Assembly: GCF_003350375.1 (NCBI RefSeq) | Contig: NZ_QQAR01000002.1 | Coordinates: 186,001 to 250,000, forward strand | Direction: 5' to 3' | Source: Flavobacterium sp. AG291 | Lineage (GTDB): Bacteria > Bacteroidota > Bacteroidia > Flavobacteriales > Flavobacteriaceae | Length of the DNA stretch: 64,000 bases | In this document: positions 56,497 through 64,000 of the stretch, one piece after another | How positions within the stretch are numbered: the first letter of the stretch is position 1 | How the letters are laid out: every line of letters begins with the position of its first letter | The notes under the pieces: model-generated | Database searches by the model: none | What the model was told of the DNA's origin: nothing | What the model saw: the letters and a program-made list of their open reading frames with translations, nothing else | Position numbers and translations under genes: made by a program

Positions 56497-56614
56497 GAAT
56501 AACTTTTGGTTAAATTAAATAGTGTAACTCGCAATGTTTTTTTGGTGGAAAGCAATTTTTAGGAATAGCCTTTACTTCAGAATGAAGCAGTTATGATTTG
56601 GTATTGCAATAATA

Positions 56615-56622
56615 CAAATTTA
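56615..56622 (-). promoter_or_regulatory. -7 element of rho
   Basis: Minus-strand TAAATTTG, an exact TAnnTTTG match, 119 bases from the rho ATG. It predicts a long leader. CAA (TTG on the minus strand) at 56647-56649 gives a 24-base spacing, slightly too long. Confidence 0.5.
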
Positions 56623-56659
56623 TTTTTAGTAAGCAATAGTATTTTACAAAAAGAAACTA

Positions 56660-56667
56660 TATTTTTG
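56660..56667 (+). promoter_or_regulatory. -7 element of the DUF4293 gene
   Basis: TATTTTTG, an exact TAnnTTTG match, 19 bases before the ATG at 56687. It is divergent from the rho promoter. Confidence 0.5.
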
Positions 56668-56686
56668 TCGTGCAAATAAAGGCAGA

Positions 56687-57109
56687 ATGTTACAAAGAAT
56701 ACAGACAGTTTATCTTATTATAGCGGTAATCGCGACGGGAGTATTGCCGTTTGCATTTCCTCTTTGGGTAACCAAAAACGGTGAAAATTACTATTTTATC
56801 CGTGATCTTGCTTTTGTTTTGCTGTTTGCTTTCAGTACTACCCTTAGCATTGTTAGCATCATGACCTATAAAAAGAGAAAAAATCAGTTTGTAATGGGCA
56901 GGCTGAACATAATATTAAATGTAATTTTATTAGGATTATTTATTTTCAGGCTATTTAATTTATCCGGAGAGACAGACCCTGACAGGGTAGTTTCAGAGAA
57001 GGGTATTGGGGTAATCCTCCCGATTGTTTCTATCGTTTTTCTAAGCTTAGCCAATAAAGCTATCAAGAAGGATGAAGACCTCGTAAAATCAGTAGACCGA
57101 CTGAGATAA
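56687..57109 (+). CDS. DUF4293 integral membrane protein
   Basis: A 140-residue protein beginning MLQRIQTVYLIIAVIATGVL, with four hydrophobic helices (about 6-26, 41-60, 71-90, 109-126) and a short loop WVTKNGENYYF between the first two. It matches the DUF4293 family of Bacteroidota, which has no assigned function. The C-terminus is charged (DEDLVKSVDRLR). It often lies near rho or truA in this group. Followed by a terminator. Confidence 0.88.
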   Translation: MLQRIQTVYLIIAVIATGVLPFAFPLWVTKNGENYYFIRDLAFVLLFAFSTTLSIVSIMTYKKRKNQFVMGRLNIILNVILLGLFIFRLFNLSGETDPDRVVSEKGIGVILPIVSIVFLSLANKAIKKDEDLVKSVDRLR

Positions 57110-57136
57110 ACCTTTTAACTTAGTTTATTAGTGCGT

Positions 57137-57166
57137 AAAAAAATCCGGATAGTATCCGGATTTTTT
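57137..57166 (+). terminator. Terminator after DUF4293
   Basis: ATCCGGAT (57143-57150) pairs with ATCCGGAT (57154-57161) around AGT, followed by T6; A7 precedes it. Confidence 0.85.
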
Positions 57167-57256
57167 GTTTTTATGCTTTATCCATTTCTTCATTAGTGCT
57201 TAGAAAAGACGATGTAATACAAGCGCTTAAAAATTGGAGTGAAGCTCAATCTGAAA

Positions 57257-57280
57257 ATCTGAAATCTGAAATCTGAAATC
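57257..57280 (+). repeat. Tandem ATCTGAA repeat
   Basis: Three perfect copies of the 7-mer ATCTGAA and a partial ATC, just downstream of the YfcE gene on the minus strand. Related strings occur before serA (52390-52410). Confidence 0.7.
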
Positions 57281-57287
57281 ATAAATA

Positions 57288-57782
57288 CTACCTTTTCCCA
57301 ATCTCTATCACTTCAAGATTCTGAATTTTATCCCCATCAATTTCAAAGCGCAGCATAGTCCGTACCTGGTGGAATCCGCTCACTCCTGCCGCTCCGGGAT
57401 TCATGTGCAATAATCCCAGTTTTTGATCAAACTGTACTTTTAATATATGTGAATGTCCGCAAATAAAGAGCTTCGGTGGATTAGCATTGATTTCATCCCT
57501 CACTGCCTGATTGTATTTTCCGTGATAACCACCAATATGTGTAATCCAGACATCGACACCTTCGCACATAAAACGATTGTTCAATGGGAATTCCAAACGA
57601 GCTTCATTACTATCAATGTTACCATACACTGCTCTTAAGGGCTTCTCTTTTTTCAGGGCATCGGTAACAGACAGATCTCCTATATCCCCTGCATGCCAAA
57701 CTTCATCGGCCTGGCGTACATATTTAAGTATTGTTTCGTCTATATGACTGTGGGTATCGCTAAGAAGGAGGATCTTTTTCAT
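57288..57782 (-). CDS. YfcE/MJ0936-type metallophosphoesterase
   Basis: A calcineurin-fold phosphodiesterase of 164 residues with all metal motifs: LLSDTHSH (5-12), HAGDIGD (30-36), GNIDS (54-58), HIGGYHGKY (about 82-90) and CGHSH (about 110-114). YfcE family enzymes hydrolyse model phosphodiesters; the cellular substrate is unsettled. It lies between two repeat-rich spacers and is transcribed away from truA. Confidence 0.92.
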   Translation of the reverse strand: MKKILLLSDTHSHIDETILKYVRQADEVWHAGDIGDLSVTDALKKEKPLRAVYGNIDSNEARLEFPLNNRFMCEGVDVWITHIGGYHGKYNQAVRDEINANPPKLFICGHSHILKVQFDQKLGLLHMNPGAAGVSGFHQVRTMLRFEIDGDKIQNLEVIEIGKR

Positions 57783-57924
57783 TTTTGAGTTACAAAGTTT
57801 CAGAATTACAAAGTTGCAAAGTTTTATTCAGGCTGCAAAACACCTTTACGGAAACACTGCTACTTTGTGACTTTGCTACTAAAACTTTACAACTTTCGAC
57901 TTTCTAACTTTATAACTTAATAAT

Positions 57925-57932
57925 TATCTTTG
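57925..57932 (+). promoter_or_regulatory. -7 element of truA, next to the start codon
   Basis: TATCTTTG, an exact TAnnTTTG match, with only 7 bases before the ATG at 57940. This predicts a nearly leaderless truA mRNA. Confidence 0.45.
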
Positions 57933-57939
57933 CATCCTC

Positions 57940-58674
57940 ATGAGATACTTTATAGAATTTGCATATAACGGTAAAAACTACTGCGGATGGCAGTTTCAGC
58001 CACACAGTCCCTCTGTACAGGAAACACTCAATAGAGCACTATCAACATTACTTAAAACAGAGATAGATGTAGTAGGTGCCGGACGTACCGATACCGGGGT
58101 TCATGCAAAACAAATGTTTGCCCATTTTGATCATGAAGAAATCGTTGACACGGCACAGTTAGTCAAACGATTAAATTCATTTCTTCCCGCTGATATCGTG
58201 GTATACAGGTTTATTCCACTGCATAACGACGCCCATGCCCGTTTTGATGCTACCCGACGCACATATGAATACCATATACATACTTTTAAAGATGCTTTTG
58301 ATCATGAAGGCAGCTGGTATAATTTTCATAAACTCGATGTTGAAAAGATGAATGAAGCGGCGCAGCTTCTTTTCAATTATACAGACTTTAAATGCTTCTC
58401 GAAAACGCATACCGATGTAAAGACATTCAATTGCGATATTATGGAAGCCCGCTGGGAGCAACACAGCAATAAGCTTGTGTTTACGGTTAGTGCCGATCGT
58501 TTTTTGCGAAATATGGTACGTGCCATTGTGGGGACACTCGTAAATGTTGGTCTTGGTAAAATAAGCCTTAATGACGTAGCTACCATTATAGAAAGCCGTG
58601 ACAGAAATCGGGCGGGATTTTCAGTTCCAGCACATGGATTATATCTTACTAAGGTAATTTATCCCTATCTTTAG
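57940..58674 (+). CDS. truA: tRNA pseudouridine synthase A
   Basis: Makes pseudouridine at positions 38-40 of tRNA anticodon stems. The 244-residue protein has the N-terminal strand FIEFAYNGKNYCGWQFQPHS (4-23), the catalytic Asp in GAGRTDTGVHA (about 47-57), ARFDATRRTYEYHIH (about 98-112) and FLRNMVRAIVGTLVNVG near 190-206. Length and motifs are normal. The stop is 9 bases before the ABC exporter start, so the pair may share a transcript. Confidence 0.96.
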   Translation: MRYFIEFAYNGKNYCGWQFQPHSPSVQETLNRALSTLLKTEIDVVGAGRTDTGVHAKQMFAHFDHEEIVDTAQLVKRLNSFLPADIVVYRFIPLHNDAHARFDATRRTYEYHIHTFKDAFDHEGSWYNFHKLDVEKMNEAAQLLFNYTDFKCFSKTHTDVKTFNCDIMEARWEQHSNKLVFTVSADRFLRNMVRAIVGTLVNVGLGKISLNDVATIIESRDRNRAGFSVPAHGLYLTKVIYPYL

Positions 58675-58683
58675 GCCATTATT

Positions 58684-60438
58684 ATGAAAACCAAAAAATC
58701 GTCATCATTCAAAAAGGTTATGCAATATGCAAAACCTTACAAGTCCCGTTTTATATGGGTTATATTATTCTCAATATTCCTTTCAATATTTGCTGCAGCC
58801 AGACCCTACCTGCTAAAGCAGACCGTAGATGCTTACCTTATACCTAAGGATGCTTCAGGACTACTATTTTATGTGGTGCTGATGGCAATAGTGCTTATGC
58901 TTGAGGTAATATCACAATTTTACTTCGTATATCTGGCAAACTGGCTTGGGCAAGATATCGTAAAAGATATCCGTGAAAAACTTTTCGCACACATCAACAG
59001 CTTCAGGATGAAATTCTTTGACAACGAAGCTGTAGGCCGACTGGTTACACGTACCGTTTTTGATATCGAATCCATTTCAAAGATTTTCAGTCAGGGATTA
59101 TTCATGATCGTGAGTGACCTTCTTAAAATGATTGTTATCCTTGGATTTATGTTCTATATGAACTGGAAACTGAGCATTGTCGTGTTACTTGCAATGCCGT
59201 TACTTGTATATGCAACCCGTATTTTCCAGAAAAAGATGAAAGGCGCATTTGAAGAAGTACGTACACAGGTAGCCAACCTAAATACTTTCATACAGGAACG
59301 TGTTACAGGTATGCGTATCGTTCAGCTGTTTAACCGTGAGGATATCGAATACGAGAAATTCAAGGAGATAAACAAAAAGCATAATGATGCCTGGCAAAAA
59401 AACATCCTTTACAACTCCATCTTCTTCCCTGTTGCCGATACCATTTCTTCTTTAACACTGGGGATGGTAATATGGTATGCAGGTTTCAATATCCTAAACG
59501 GAGATACCATAACACAACCGGGAGATATGTTTGCCTACATTATGTATATAGGCATGCTCTTCAACCCGCTTAGACAGATCGCTGATAAATTCAACGAGAT
59601 GCAGATGGGTATAATTGCTTCGGACAGGGTGTTTGAATTACTTGAAATGGAAGAACTTGTACAGACAACGGGAACTCAGGTAGCAAGCCACTTTAAAGGT
59701 GAAATTGAATTTAGAAAAGTACACTTCAGCTATATTGAGAACGAAGAAGTGATAAAAGGTATCAGCCTTAAGATTGACGCCGGCAGCACCATTGCAATCG
59801 TAGGATCTACCGGAGCGGGTAAATCAACTATTATTAACCTGCTCAACCGTTTCTATGAAATAAGTAGTGGTAAGATTACGATTGATGGCACTGACATCAA
59901 TGAATTTACCCTTGAAAGCCTTAGAAAACAGATTGGTATTGTATTACAGGATGTTTTCCTTTTTGCTGATACTATCCTGAACAATATTACGCTGAATGAT
60001 CCATCTATAAGCCGAGAAACTGTTATCAATGCCGCGAAAGAGATTGGCGTACATGATTTCATTATGAGTTTGCCGGAAGGGTATGATTATAACGTAAAAG
60101 AGCGTGGAGTAATGCTTTCATCAGGACAGCGACAGCTTATTGCTTTTCTTCGTGTATTGGTAAGTAACCCGAGTATATTGATATTAGACGAAGCAACATC
60201 TTCTATCGACACCTATTCAGAAGAGCTGATACAAAACGCTACAGACAAAATTACCGAAGGCAGAACCTCAATTATCATTGCCCACCGGCTCGCTACTGTA
60301 GTAAATGCTGATAAAATTATCTTGATGGATAAAGGCCTTATCGTGGAAGCAGGATCACATTACGAACTGATAAACCGCGCAGAAGGTTATTACAAAAATC
60401 TTTATTATTCGCAGTTTGTAGCTGAAGAGGAGGCTTAG
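58684..60438 (+). CDS. ABC exporter (permease-ATPase half transporter)
   Basis: A 584-residue half transporter of the MsbA/MdlB type. Six membrane helices span about 20-310. The nucleotide-binding domain has Walker A GSTGAGKSTI (near 377), Q-loop VLQDVFLF (near 421), signature LSSGQRQL (near 478) and Walker B ILILDEATSSID (near 498). It works as a homodimer or with another half transporter. The substrate cannot be told (lipid, peptide or drug). It follows truA by 9 bases. Repeat elements lie immediately after it. Confidence 0.93.
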   Translation: MKTKKSSSFKKVMQYAKPYKSRFIWVILFSIFLSIFAAARPYLLKQTVDAYLIPKDASGLLFYVVLMAIVLMLEVISQFYFVYLANWLGQDIVKDIREKLFAHINSFRMKFFDNEAVGRLVTRTVFDIESISKIFSQGLFMIVSDLLKMIVILGFMFYMNWKLSIVVLLAMPLLVYATRIFQKKMKGAFEEVRTQVANLNTFIQERVTGMRIVQLFNREDIEYEKFKEINKKHNDAWQKNILYNSIFFPVADTISSLTLGMVIWYAGFNILNGDTITQPGDMFAYIMYIGMLFNPLRQIADKFNEMQMGIIASDRVFELLEMEELVQTTGTQVASHFKGEIEFRKVHFSYIENEEVIKGISLKIDAGSTIAIVGSTGAGKSTIINLLNRFYEISSGKITIDGTDINEFTLESLRKQIGIVLQDVFLFADTILNNITLNDPSISRETVINAAKEIGVHDFIMSLPEGYDYNVKERGVMLSSGQRQLIAFLRVLVSNPSILILDEATSSIDTYSEELIQNATDKITEGRTSIIIAHRLATVVNADKIILMDKGLIVEAGSHYELINRAEGYYKNLYYSQFVAEEEA

Positions 60439-60443
60439 CCAGT

Positions 60444-60467
60444 AGTGTTCAGTGTTCAGTGTTCAGT
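60444..60467 (+). repeat. Tandem AGTGTTC repeat
   Basis: Three copies of the 7-mer AGTGTTC plus AGT directly after the ABC exporter stop. A related AGTGTTCAGTTTACAGTC follows the lpd stop at about 62019. Confidence 0.75.
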
Positions 60468-60494
60468 CGCACCTGAATAATGTTATACAAGTTC

Positions 60495-60540
60495 GACCCT
60501 GAAAGGGTCAAATATAATAGCCGGGTGTCAAACACTCGGG
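60495..60540. repeat. REP-like double hairpin
   Basis: Two hairpins 11 bases apart: GACCCT-GAA-AGGGTC (60495-60509) and CCGGGTGT-CAA-ACACTCGG (60521-60539, one G-T pair). The layout and GC-rich stems in an AT-rich spacer resemble REP-type intergenic elements of Bacteroidota. No U-tract follows either, so termination is unlikely. Confidence 0.5.
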
Positions 60541-60630
60541 AGTATGAGCAATCAAATATTGAAACATTTTAGAATAACCAAATAAATACTTACTTTCGTA
60601 GGCACAAATTAATACAGAAATTATACACTG

Positions 60631-62019
60631 ATGAAATACGATGTTATTGTTTTAGGAAGTGGTCCTGGCGGATATGTAGCCGCAATCAGGGCAGCACAAT
60701 TAGGATTCAAAACTGCAATTGTGGAAAAAGAAAACCTTGGCGGTATCTGCCTTAACTGGGGCTGTATCCCAACTAAAGCACTTTTAAAAAGTGCACAGGT
60801 TTTTGATTACCTGAAACACGCTTCAGACTACGGTCTTACCGTAAACGAATTTGACAAAGACTTTGGTGCTGTAGTACAACGCAGCCGTGGCGTAGCCGAC
60901 GGTATGAGCAAAGGTATTCAGTTCCTTATGAAAAAAAATAAAATTGATGTTATTGAAGGTGCTGGTAAACTTAAGCCTGGTAAAAAACTTGATGTAATAG
61001 CAAAAGACGGTGCTACTACCGAATACAGCGCAGACCATATCATCATCGCTACAGGTGCACGTTCACGTGAACTTCCAAACCTTCCTCAGGATGGTAAAAA
61101 AGTTATCGGGTACCGTCAGGCAATGACGCTTCCTGAGCAGCCTAAATCTATGATCGTTGTAGGTTCAGGTGCTATCGGAGTTGAGTTTGCTCACTTCTAC
61201 AACTCAATGGGCACTAAAGTAACTATCGTTGAGTTTATGCCAAACATCGTTCCTGTAGAGGATGAAGAGGTATCAAAACAATTTGAGCGTTCGCTTAAAA
61301 AATCGGGTATCGATATCATGACTAACTCTTCTGTTGAGAAAGTTGATACTTCAGGTTCAGGAGTTAAAGCTACTGTAAAAACAGCTAAAGGCGAAGAGAT
61401 CCTTGAAGCAGATATCCTTCTTTCTGCTGTAGGCATCAAATCTAACATCGAAAACATAGGTCTTGAAGAAGTAGGTATTGCTACTGACAGAGATAAAGTA
61501 TTGGTTAACGCTTACTACCAAACAAACATACCGGGTTACTACGCTATTGGTGATATCGTACCGGGTCAGGCATTGGCACACGTTGCTTCTGCTGAAGGTA
61601 TTCTTTGTGTTGAGAAAATCGCAGGTCTTCACGTAGAACCTCTTGATTACGGAAATATCCCTGGATGCACTTATGCTACTCCTGAGATCGCTTCTGTAGG
61701 TCTTACTGAAAAAGCAGCTAAAGAAAAAGGTTACGAGATAAAAGTTGGTAAATTCCCATTCTCAGCTTCAGGTAAAGCAAAAGCTGCGGGTACTCCTGAC
61801 GGTTTCGTAAAAGTAATCTTTGATGCTAAATACGGCGAATGGTTAGGTTGCCACATGATTGGTGCCGGAGTTACTGATATGATCGCTGAAGCTGTTGTTG
61901 CAAGAAAACTAGAAACTACAGGTCATGAAATCATTAAATCGGTTCACCCTCACCCTACTATGAGTGAGGCTATCATGGAAGCTGCTGCGGCTGCTTACGA
62001 TGAAGTGATCCATTTATAG
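60631..62019 (+). CDS. lpd: Dihydrolipoyl dehydrogenase
   Basis: E3 flavoprotein of 2-oxoacid dehydrogenase and glycine cleavage complexes. It reoxidises lipoamide with NAD. The 462 residues hold FAD-binding VIVLGSGPGGYVAAIRAAQL (4-23, as DVIVLGSGPGGY), the redox pair in GGICLNWGCIPTKALL (about 38-53, CxxxxC), the second NAD GxGxxG loop VVGSGAIGVEFAHF (near 176), GDIVPGQALAHVAS (near 308), and the catalytic HPHPTMSEAIMEAAAAAYDE near the C-terminus. It can serve the fused E1 gene at 28.4 kb, though that gene is distant. The near-consensus TACTTTCG at 60591 is the likely promoter. Confidence 0.96.
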   Translation: MKYDVIVLGSGPGGYVAAIRAAQLGFKTAIVEKENLGGICLNWGCIPTKALLKSAQVFDYLKHASDYGLTVNEFDKDFGAVVQRSRGVADGMSKGIQFLMKKNKIDVIEGAGKLKPGKKLDVIAKDGATTEYSADHIIIATGARSRELPNLPQDGKKVIGYRQAMTLPEQPKSMIVVGSGAIGVEFAHFYNSMGTKVTIVEFMPNIVPVEDEEVSKQFERSLKKSGIDIMTNSSVEKVDTSGSGVKATVKTAKGEEILEADILLSAVGIKSNIENIGLEEVGIATDRDKVLVNAYYQTNIPGYYAIGDIVPGQALAHVASAEGILCVEKIAGLHVEPLDYGNIPGCTYATPEIASVGLTEKAAKEKGYEIKVGKFPFSASGKAKAAGTPDGFVKVIFDAKYGEWLGCHMIGAGVTDMIAEAVVARKLETTGHEIIKSVHPHPTMSEAIMEAAAAAYDEVIHL

Positions 62020-62067
62020 TGTTCAGTTTACAGTCACAGTTAGCAGTAATGCGACTGTCTAAATAAT

Positions 62068-62102
62068 AAAAATCCGCTTTGAGTTTTCAGGGCGGATTTT
62101 TA
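62068..62102 (+). terminator. Terminator after lpd
   Basis: AAAATCCGC (62069-62077) pairs with GCGGATTTT (62092-62100) around a 14-base loop, followed by T-rich sequence. Confidence 0.75.
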
Positions 62103-62149
62103 TTTAAAAAACAATTCCATATTTTAGCCTTCTAAACTTAGCTAAACCC

Positions 62150-62677
62150 ATGAAAAAAATTATTACACTAATCCTACTTGCATTTTCTCTGTCGGCTGCT
62201 ATCGGTTGTAAAAACGATAAAGCTTCTGTGCAAACCGAATCTTCATATCCGGAAACAGAAAAAAATGCAATATTTGCTGTCGCTGATAAATTCCATACAG
62301 CTTTTAAAACTAAAAAGTCCCAGGATATAAAAGCACTTATCGTTGAAAACGGCTTTTATATGGGTACTGATCCGGAAGAAGTTTTCAACCCTACGGCTTT
62401 TGAAAAATACCTTTTAGAAAAACTTACCAACCCTGCTATTGGAACTATTGATTACAAAATTGACAGACGTGAAGTTAACATTGCTGAAAACGGACAATCT
62501 GCTGTTTTGGTAGATCAGTTTACTCCAATCGCTTTTACACAATACATCCCGTGGCGAATGACATCACATCTGATAAAAAAAGATGGTTTATGGAAATTTG
62601 ATTTCATTTCACTATCAATGACTCCTAAAAATGATGTATTACCTGCCGTTAACATGGCTGCGTTTCAGGAGCAATAA
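62150..62677 (+). CDS. SnoaL-like lipoprotein
   Basis: A 175-residue protein with a lipoprotein signal (AAIGC, Cys20). The rest fits an NTF2/SnoaL-like domain: an N-terminal helix EKNAIFAVADKFHTAFKTKK (about 37-56), then VENGFYMGTDPEEVFN (about 64-79) and closing strands SAVLVDQFTPIAFTQYIPWR and GLWKFDFISLSMTPKND. The fold is a cone-shaped pocket that binds small molecules, but the ligand is unknown. It is bracketed by two terminators, so it is transcribed alone. Confidence 0.85.
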   Translation: MKKIITLILLAFSLSAAIGCKNDKASVQTESSYPETEKNAIFAVADKFHTAFKTKKSQDIKALIVENGFYMGTDPEEVFNPTAFEKYLLEKLTNPAIGTIDYKIDRREVNIAENGQSAVLVDQFTPIAFTQYIPWRMTSHLIKKDGLWKFDFISLSMTPKNDVLPAVNMAAFQEQ

Positions 62678-62696
62678 AATAAAATACTTAGAAATA

Positions 62697-62727
62697 AAGA
62701 TCCGTGAATAATCCTCACGGATTTTTT
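62697..62727 (+). terminator. Terminator after the SnoaL-like gene
   Basis: ATCCGTGA (62700-62707) pairs with TCACGGAT (62715-62722) around a 7-base loop, followed by T5. Confidence 0.85.
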
Positions 62728-62835
62728 ATTTACAGTATAAAGCAGTTTTTAAATAAAAATCTTAAAACTATATTTAAAGCAAAAAGTAGTTCTCAAACCA
62801 TGACTTATATCAGGATTCACGGGGTTTATCTAACA

Positions 62836-62843
62836 TACATTTG
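62836..62843 (+). promoter_or_regulatory. -7 element of the OmpW-like gene
   Basis: TACATTTG, an exact TAnnTTTG match, 24 bases before the ATG at 62868. This excludes the upstream in-frame start at 62841. Confidence 0.6.
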
Positions 62844-62867
62844 AAGTGTAATTCAAAACACACACAA

Positions 62868-63560
62868 ATGAAAAAGTTGATATTATCTGCAATTGCATTA
62901 TCATTATTAAGCATCACAACTGCATCAGCACAAACCGAAAAAGAAGACCTTTCAAACGACTACAGCAAATGGCAAATACGCCTTCGTGGGTTGGCTGTAG
63001 TACCTGATGAAAATGCTTCTATAGGCACTATAGGAGGAAACTCTTCTATATCGTCTACCTTTATCCCTGAACTTGACTTTACCTATTTCTTTACTAAAAA
63101 TTTCGCTGCCGAACTTATTCTTGGTACTTCAAAACATGATGTTAGCACAACAGGTTCGGATATCTCTGCCGTTGGGGGTCCGACAAAAGCGAATGTAGAC
63201 CTTGGCAGCGTGCGCTTACTGCCACCTACCCTAACCTTCCAATACCACTTTTATCCATTAGCCGATAAGGATTTTAAACCTTATGTTGGCGCCGGTATCA
63301 ATTATACCATATTTTATGATGTAAAACCTGGGAACACCGTAAAAGGAGTGGAATATGACAACGCATTAGGCTATGCTTTTCAGTTAGGTTTTGATTATAT
63401 GATAAATGACAAGTTCTTTTTTAATATGGACGCTAAAAAACTATTCCTTAATACGGATGTAAAAGTAGATGCTTCAAATCTTGCAGCAGGACTGAGTATT
63501 CCGGCCGACGTGGACATCGACCCGTGGTTACTTGGTTTTGGTTTTGGTATGAAGTTCTAA
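62868..63560 (+). CDS. OmpW-family outer-membrane protein
   Basis: A 230-residue beta-barrel precursor. The signal peptide KKLILSAIALSLLSITTASA is followed by QIRLRGLAVVPDE, a barrel with ELDFTYFFTKNFAAELILGT (near 63-82), LLPPTLTFQYHFYPL (near 119) and KPYVGAGINYTIFY (near 138), and the terminal FGFGMKF ends in Phe as barrel insertion requires. Start MKKLILSA at 62868 follows the -7 box. It may act as a small hydrophobic compound channel; the ligand is unknown. Confidence 0.9.
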   Translation: MKKLILSAIALSLLSITTASAQTEKEDLSNDYSKWQIRLRGLAVVPDENASIGTIGGNSSISSTFIPELDFTYFFTKNFAAELILGTSKHDVSTTGSDISAVGGPTKANVDLGSVRLLPPTLTFQYHFYPLADKDFKPYVGAGINYTIFYDVKPGNTVKGVEYDNALGYAFQLGFDYMINDKFFFNMDAKKLFLNTDVKVDASNLAAGLSIPADVDIDPWLLGFGFGMKF

Positions 63561-63581
63561 TCCAGTCAGTTTATTTGTAGA

Positions 63582-63605
63582 AAAAGCCACCTTGAGGTGG
63601 CTTTT
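63582..63605. terminator. Terminator between OmpW-like and cysteine desulfurase genes
   Basis: AAAAGCCACC (63582-63591) pairs with GGTGGCTTTT (63596-63605) around TTGA. Symmetric flanks serve both convergent genes. Confidence 0.88.
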
Positions 63606-63606
63606 G

Positions 63607-64000
63607 TTATAGTGTCTTTAATGCTGCAATCAGTAAATCAATATCTTCTTTGGTATTAAAATGGCTAAAAGAAATTCGGAGTGATGGTTTCTTTACATCT
63701 TCGTCAGATAATATTTCTTTAAGTACATGCGATGGCTTAACGCTCCCCGACTGGCAGGCACTACCGCGAGATACGGCAATACCCTGCATATCTAAATGAA
63801 ATAATATCATAGATGTCTTATCATTTGATAAAGGAAGCATCACATTAATAATATTGTAAAAAAGATTTTCATTTTGTCCATTGATTTTGTATCCCGGAAA
63901 ACATTTATCGAGTTGAGTGATAAAATAGGATTTTAAATCACTTATGTGAGTCTTGTCATTTTCAAGATTAGCATAAGATAATTCTAATGCCTTCGCCATC
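63607..64000 (-). CDS. Cysteine desulfurase, C-terminal part (partial)
   Basis: The frame runs off the right edge, so only about 130 C-terminal residues are visible. The active cysteine is in GSACQSGSVKPSHVL, typical of IscS/NifS-type desulfurases, which take sulfur from cysteine for Fe-S clusters and tRNA thiolation. LRISFSHFNTKEDIDLLI near the end is the usual closing segment. The missing N-terminal part should hold the PLP lysine. The exact subtype cannot be told. Confidence 0.9.
   Translation of the reverse strand, partial: MAKALELSYANLENDKTHISDLKSYFITQLDKCFPGYKINGQNENLFYNIINVMLPLSNDKTSMILFHLDMQGIAVSRGSACQSGSVKPSHVLKEILSDEDVKKPSLRISFSHFNTKEDIDLLIAALKTL

Noticed and set aside
57205..57280. 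Short frame LVLRKDDVIQALKNWSEAQS after the DUF4293 gene
   Set aside because: About 25-35 codons ending in the tandem ATCTGAA repeat, with no start context or homology I recognise.

Overview
The window comes from a low-GC member of the phylum Bacteroidota, most likely Flavobacteriaceae and close to Flavobacterium. The evidence is the -7 promoter motif TAnnTTTG upstream of many genes, a secreted hydrolase with a type IX secretion sorting tail, a fused E1 alpha/beta 2-oxoacid dehydrogenase, family-restricted small membrane proteins (CAL67264-like, DUF4293), a Rho factor with a long disordered insertion, and DnaX without a zinc module. Both ends cut a gene: an acidic C-terminal tail at the left edge and a cysteine desulfurase at the right edge. 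Almost all of the window is core chromosome with short intergenic gaps. No prophage, IS element, CRISPR array or tRNA was seen.

Layout. 1-7.2 kb: an outer-membrane protein, RNase P RNA (minus strand), a small protein plus topoisomerase IB operon, a T9SS hydrolase, dnaX split by a frameshift at an A10 run, a hypothetical exported protein and a bestrophin. 7.2-14.5 kb (minus strand): ppx, ppk1 and sixA (polyphosphate turnover and phosphohistidine signalling), pdxH, rnz with a small partner gene, then pyrB-pyrR. 14.6-18.2 kb: one very AT-rich 1201-residue gene, LRR-Roc-COR-TIR, inserted between core genes. 18.3-25.3 kb: a small lipoprotein, a YbiT-type ABC-F protein, a GyrI-like protein, an AT-rich orphan with an HExxH motif, uvrA and a LOG-type protein.

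25.3-36.6 kb: a peptidase-like protein fused to an outer-membrane barrel, the fused E1 enzyme, an aldehyde dehydrogenase, an OmpA porin, EttA, a small membrane protein and holA. 36.6-43.7 kb: an orphan HsdR-N nuclease-like protein overlapping a glycosyltransferase, an OmpA lipoprotein, then parC and parE. 43.8-49.7 kb: a transglutaminase, a TIGR02117 protein, an FMN reductase, a TPR protein, ychF, and a DUF3592 pseudogene lying between two identical but inverted 38-bp terminators. 49.7-53.4 kb: a ferredoxin divergent from acyl-CoA reductase, serC and serA. 53.4-64 kb: a serine hydrolase lipoprotein, rho, DUF4293, YfcE phosphodiesterase, truA, an ABC exporter, lpd, a SnoaL-like lipoprotein, an OmpW-like protein and the partial cysteine desulfurase.

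The best candidate for an undescribed system is the LRR-Roc-COR-TIR protein. It combines a double leucine-rich sensor, a ROCO GTPase switch and a C-terminal TIR domain that keeps the expected catalytic glutamate, which is the architecture of a single-gene innate immune (anti-phage) sensor. The DnaX frameshift is the second most interesting feature. It is either programmed recoding or transcriptional slippage producing gamma and tau, or a homopolymer error.
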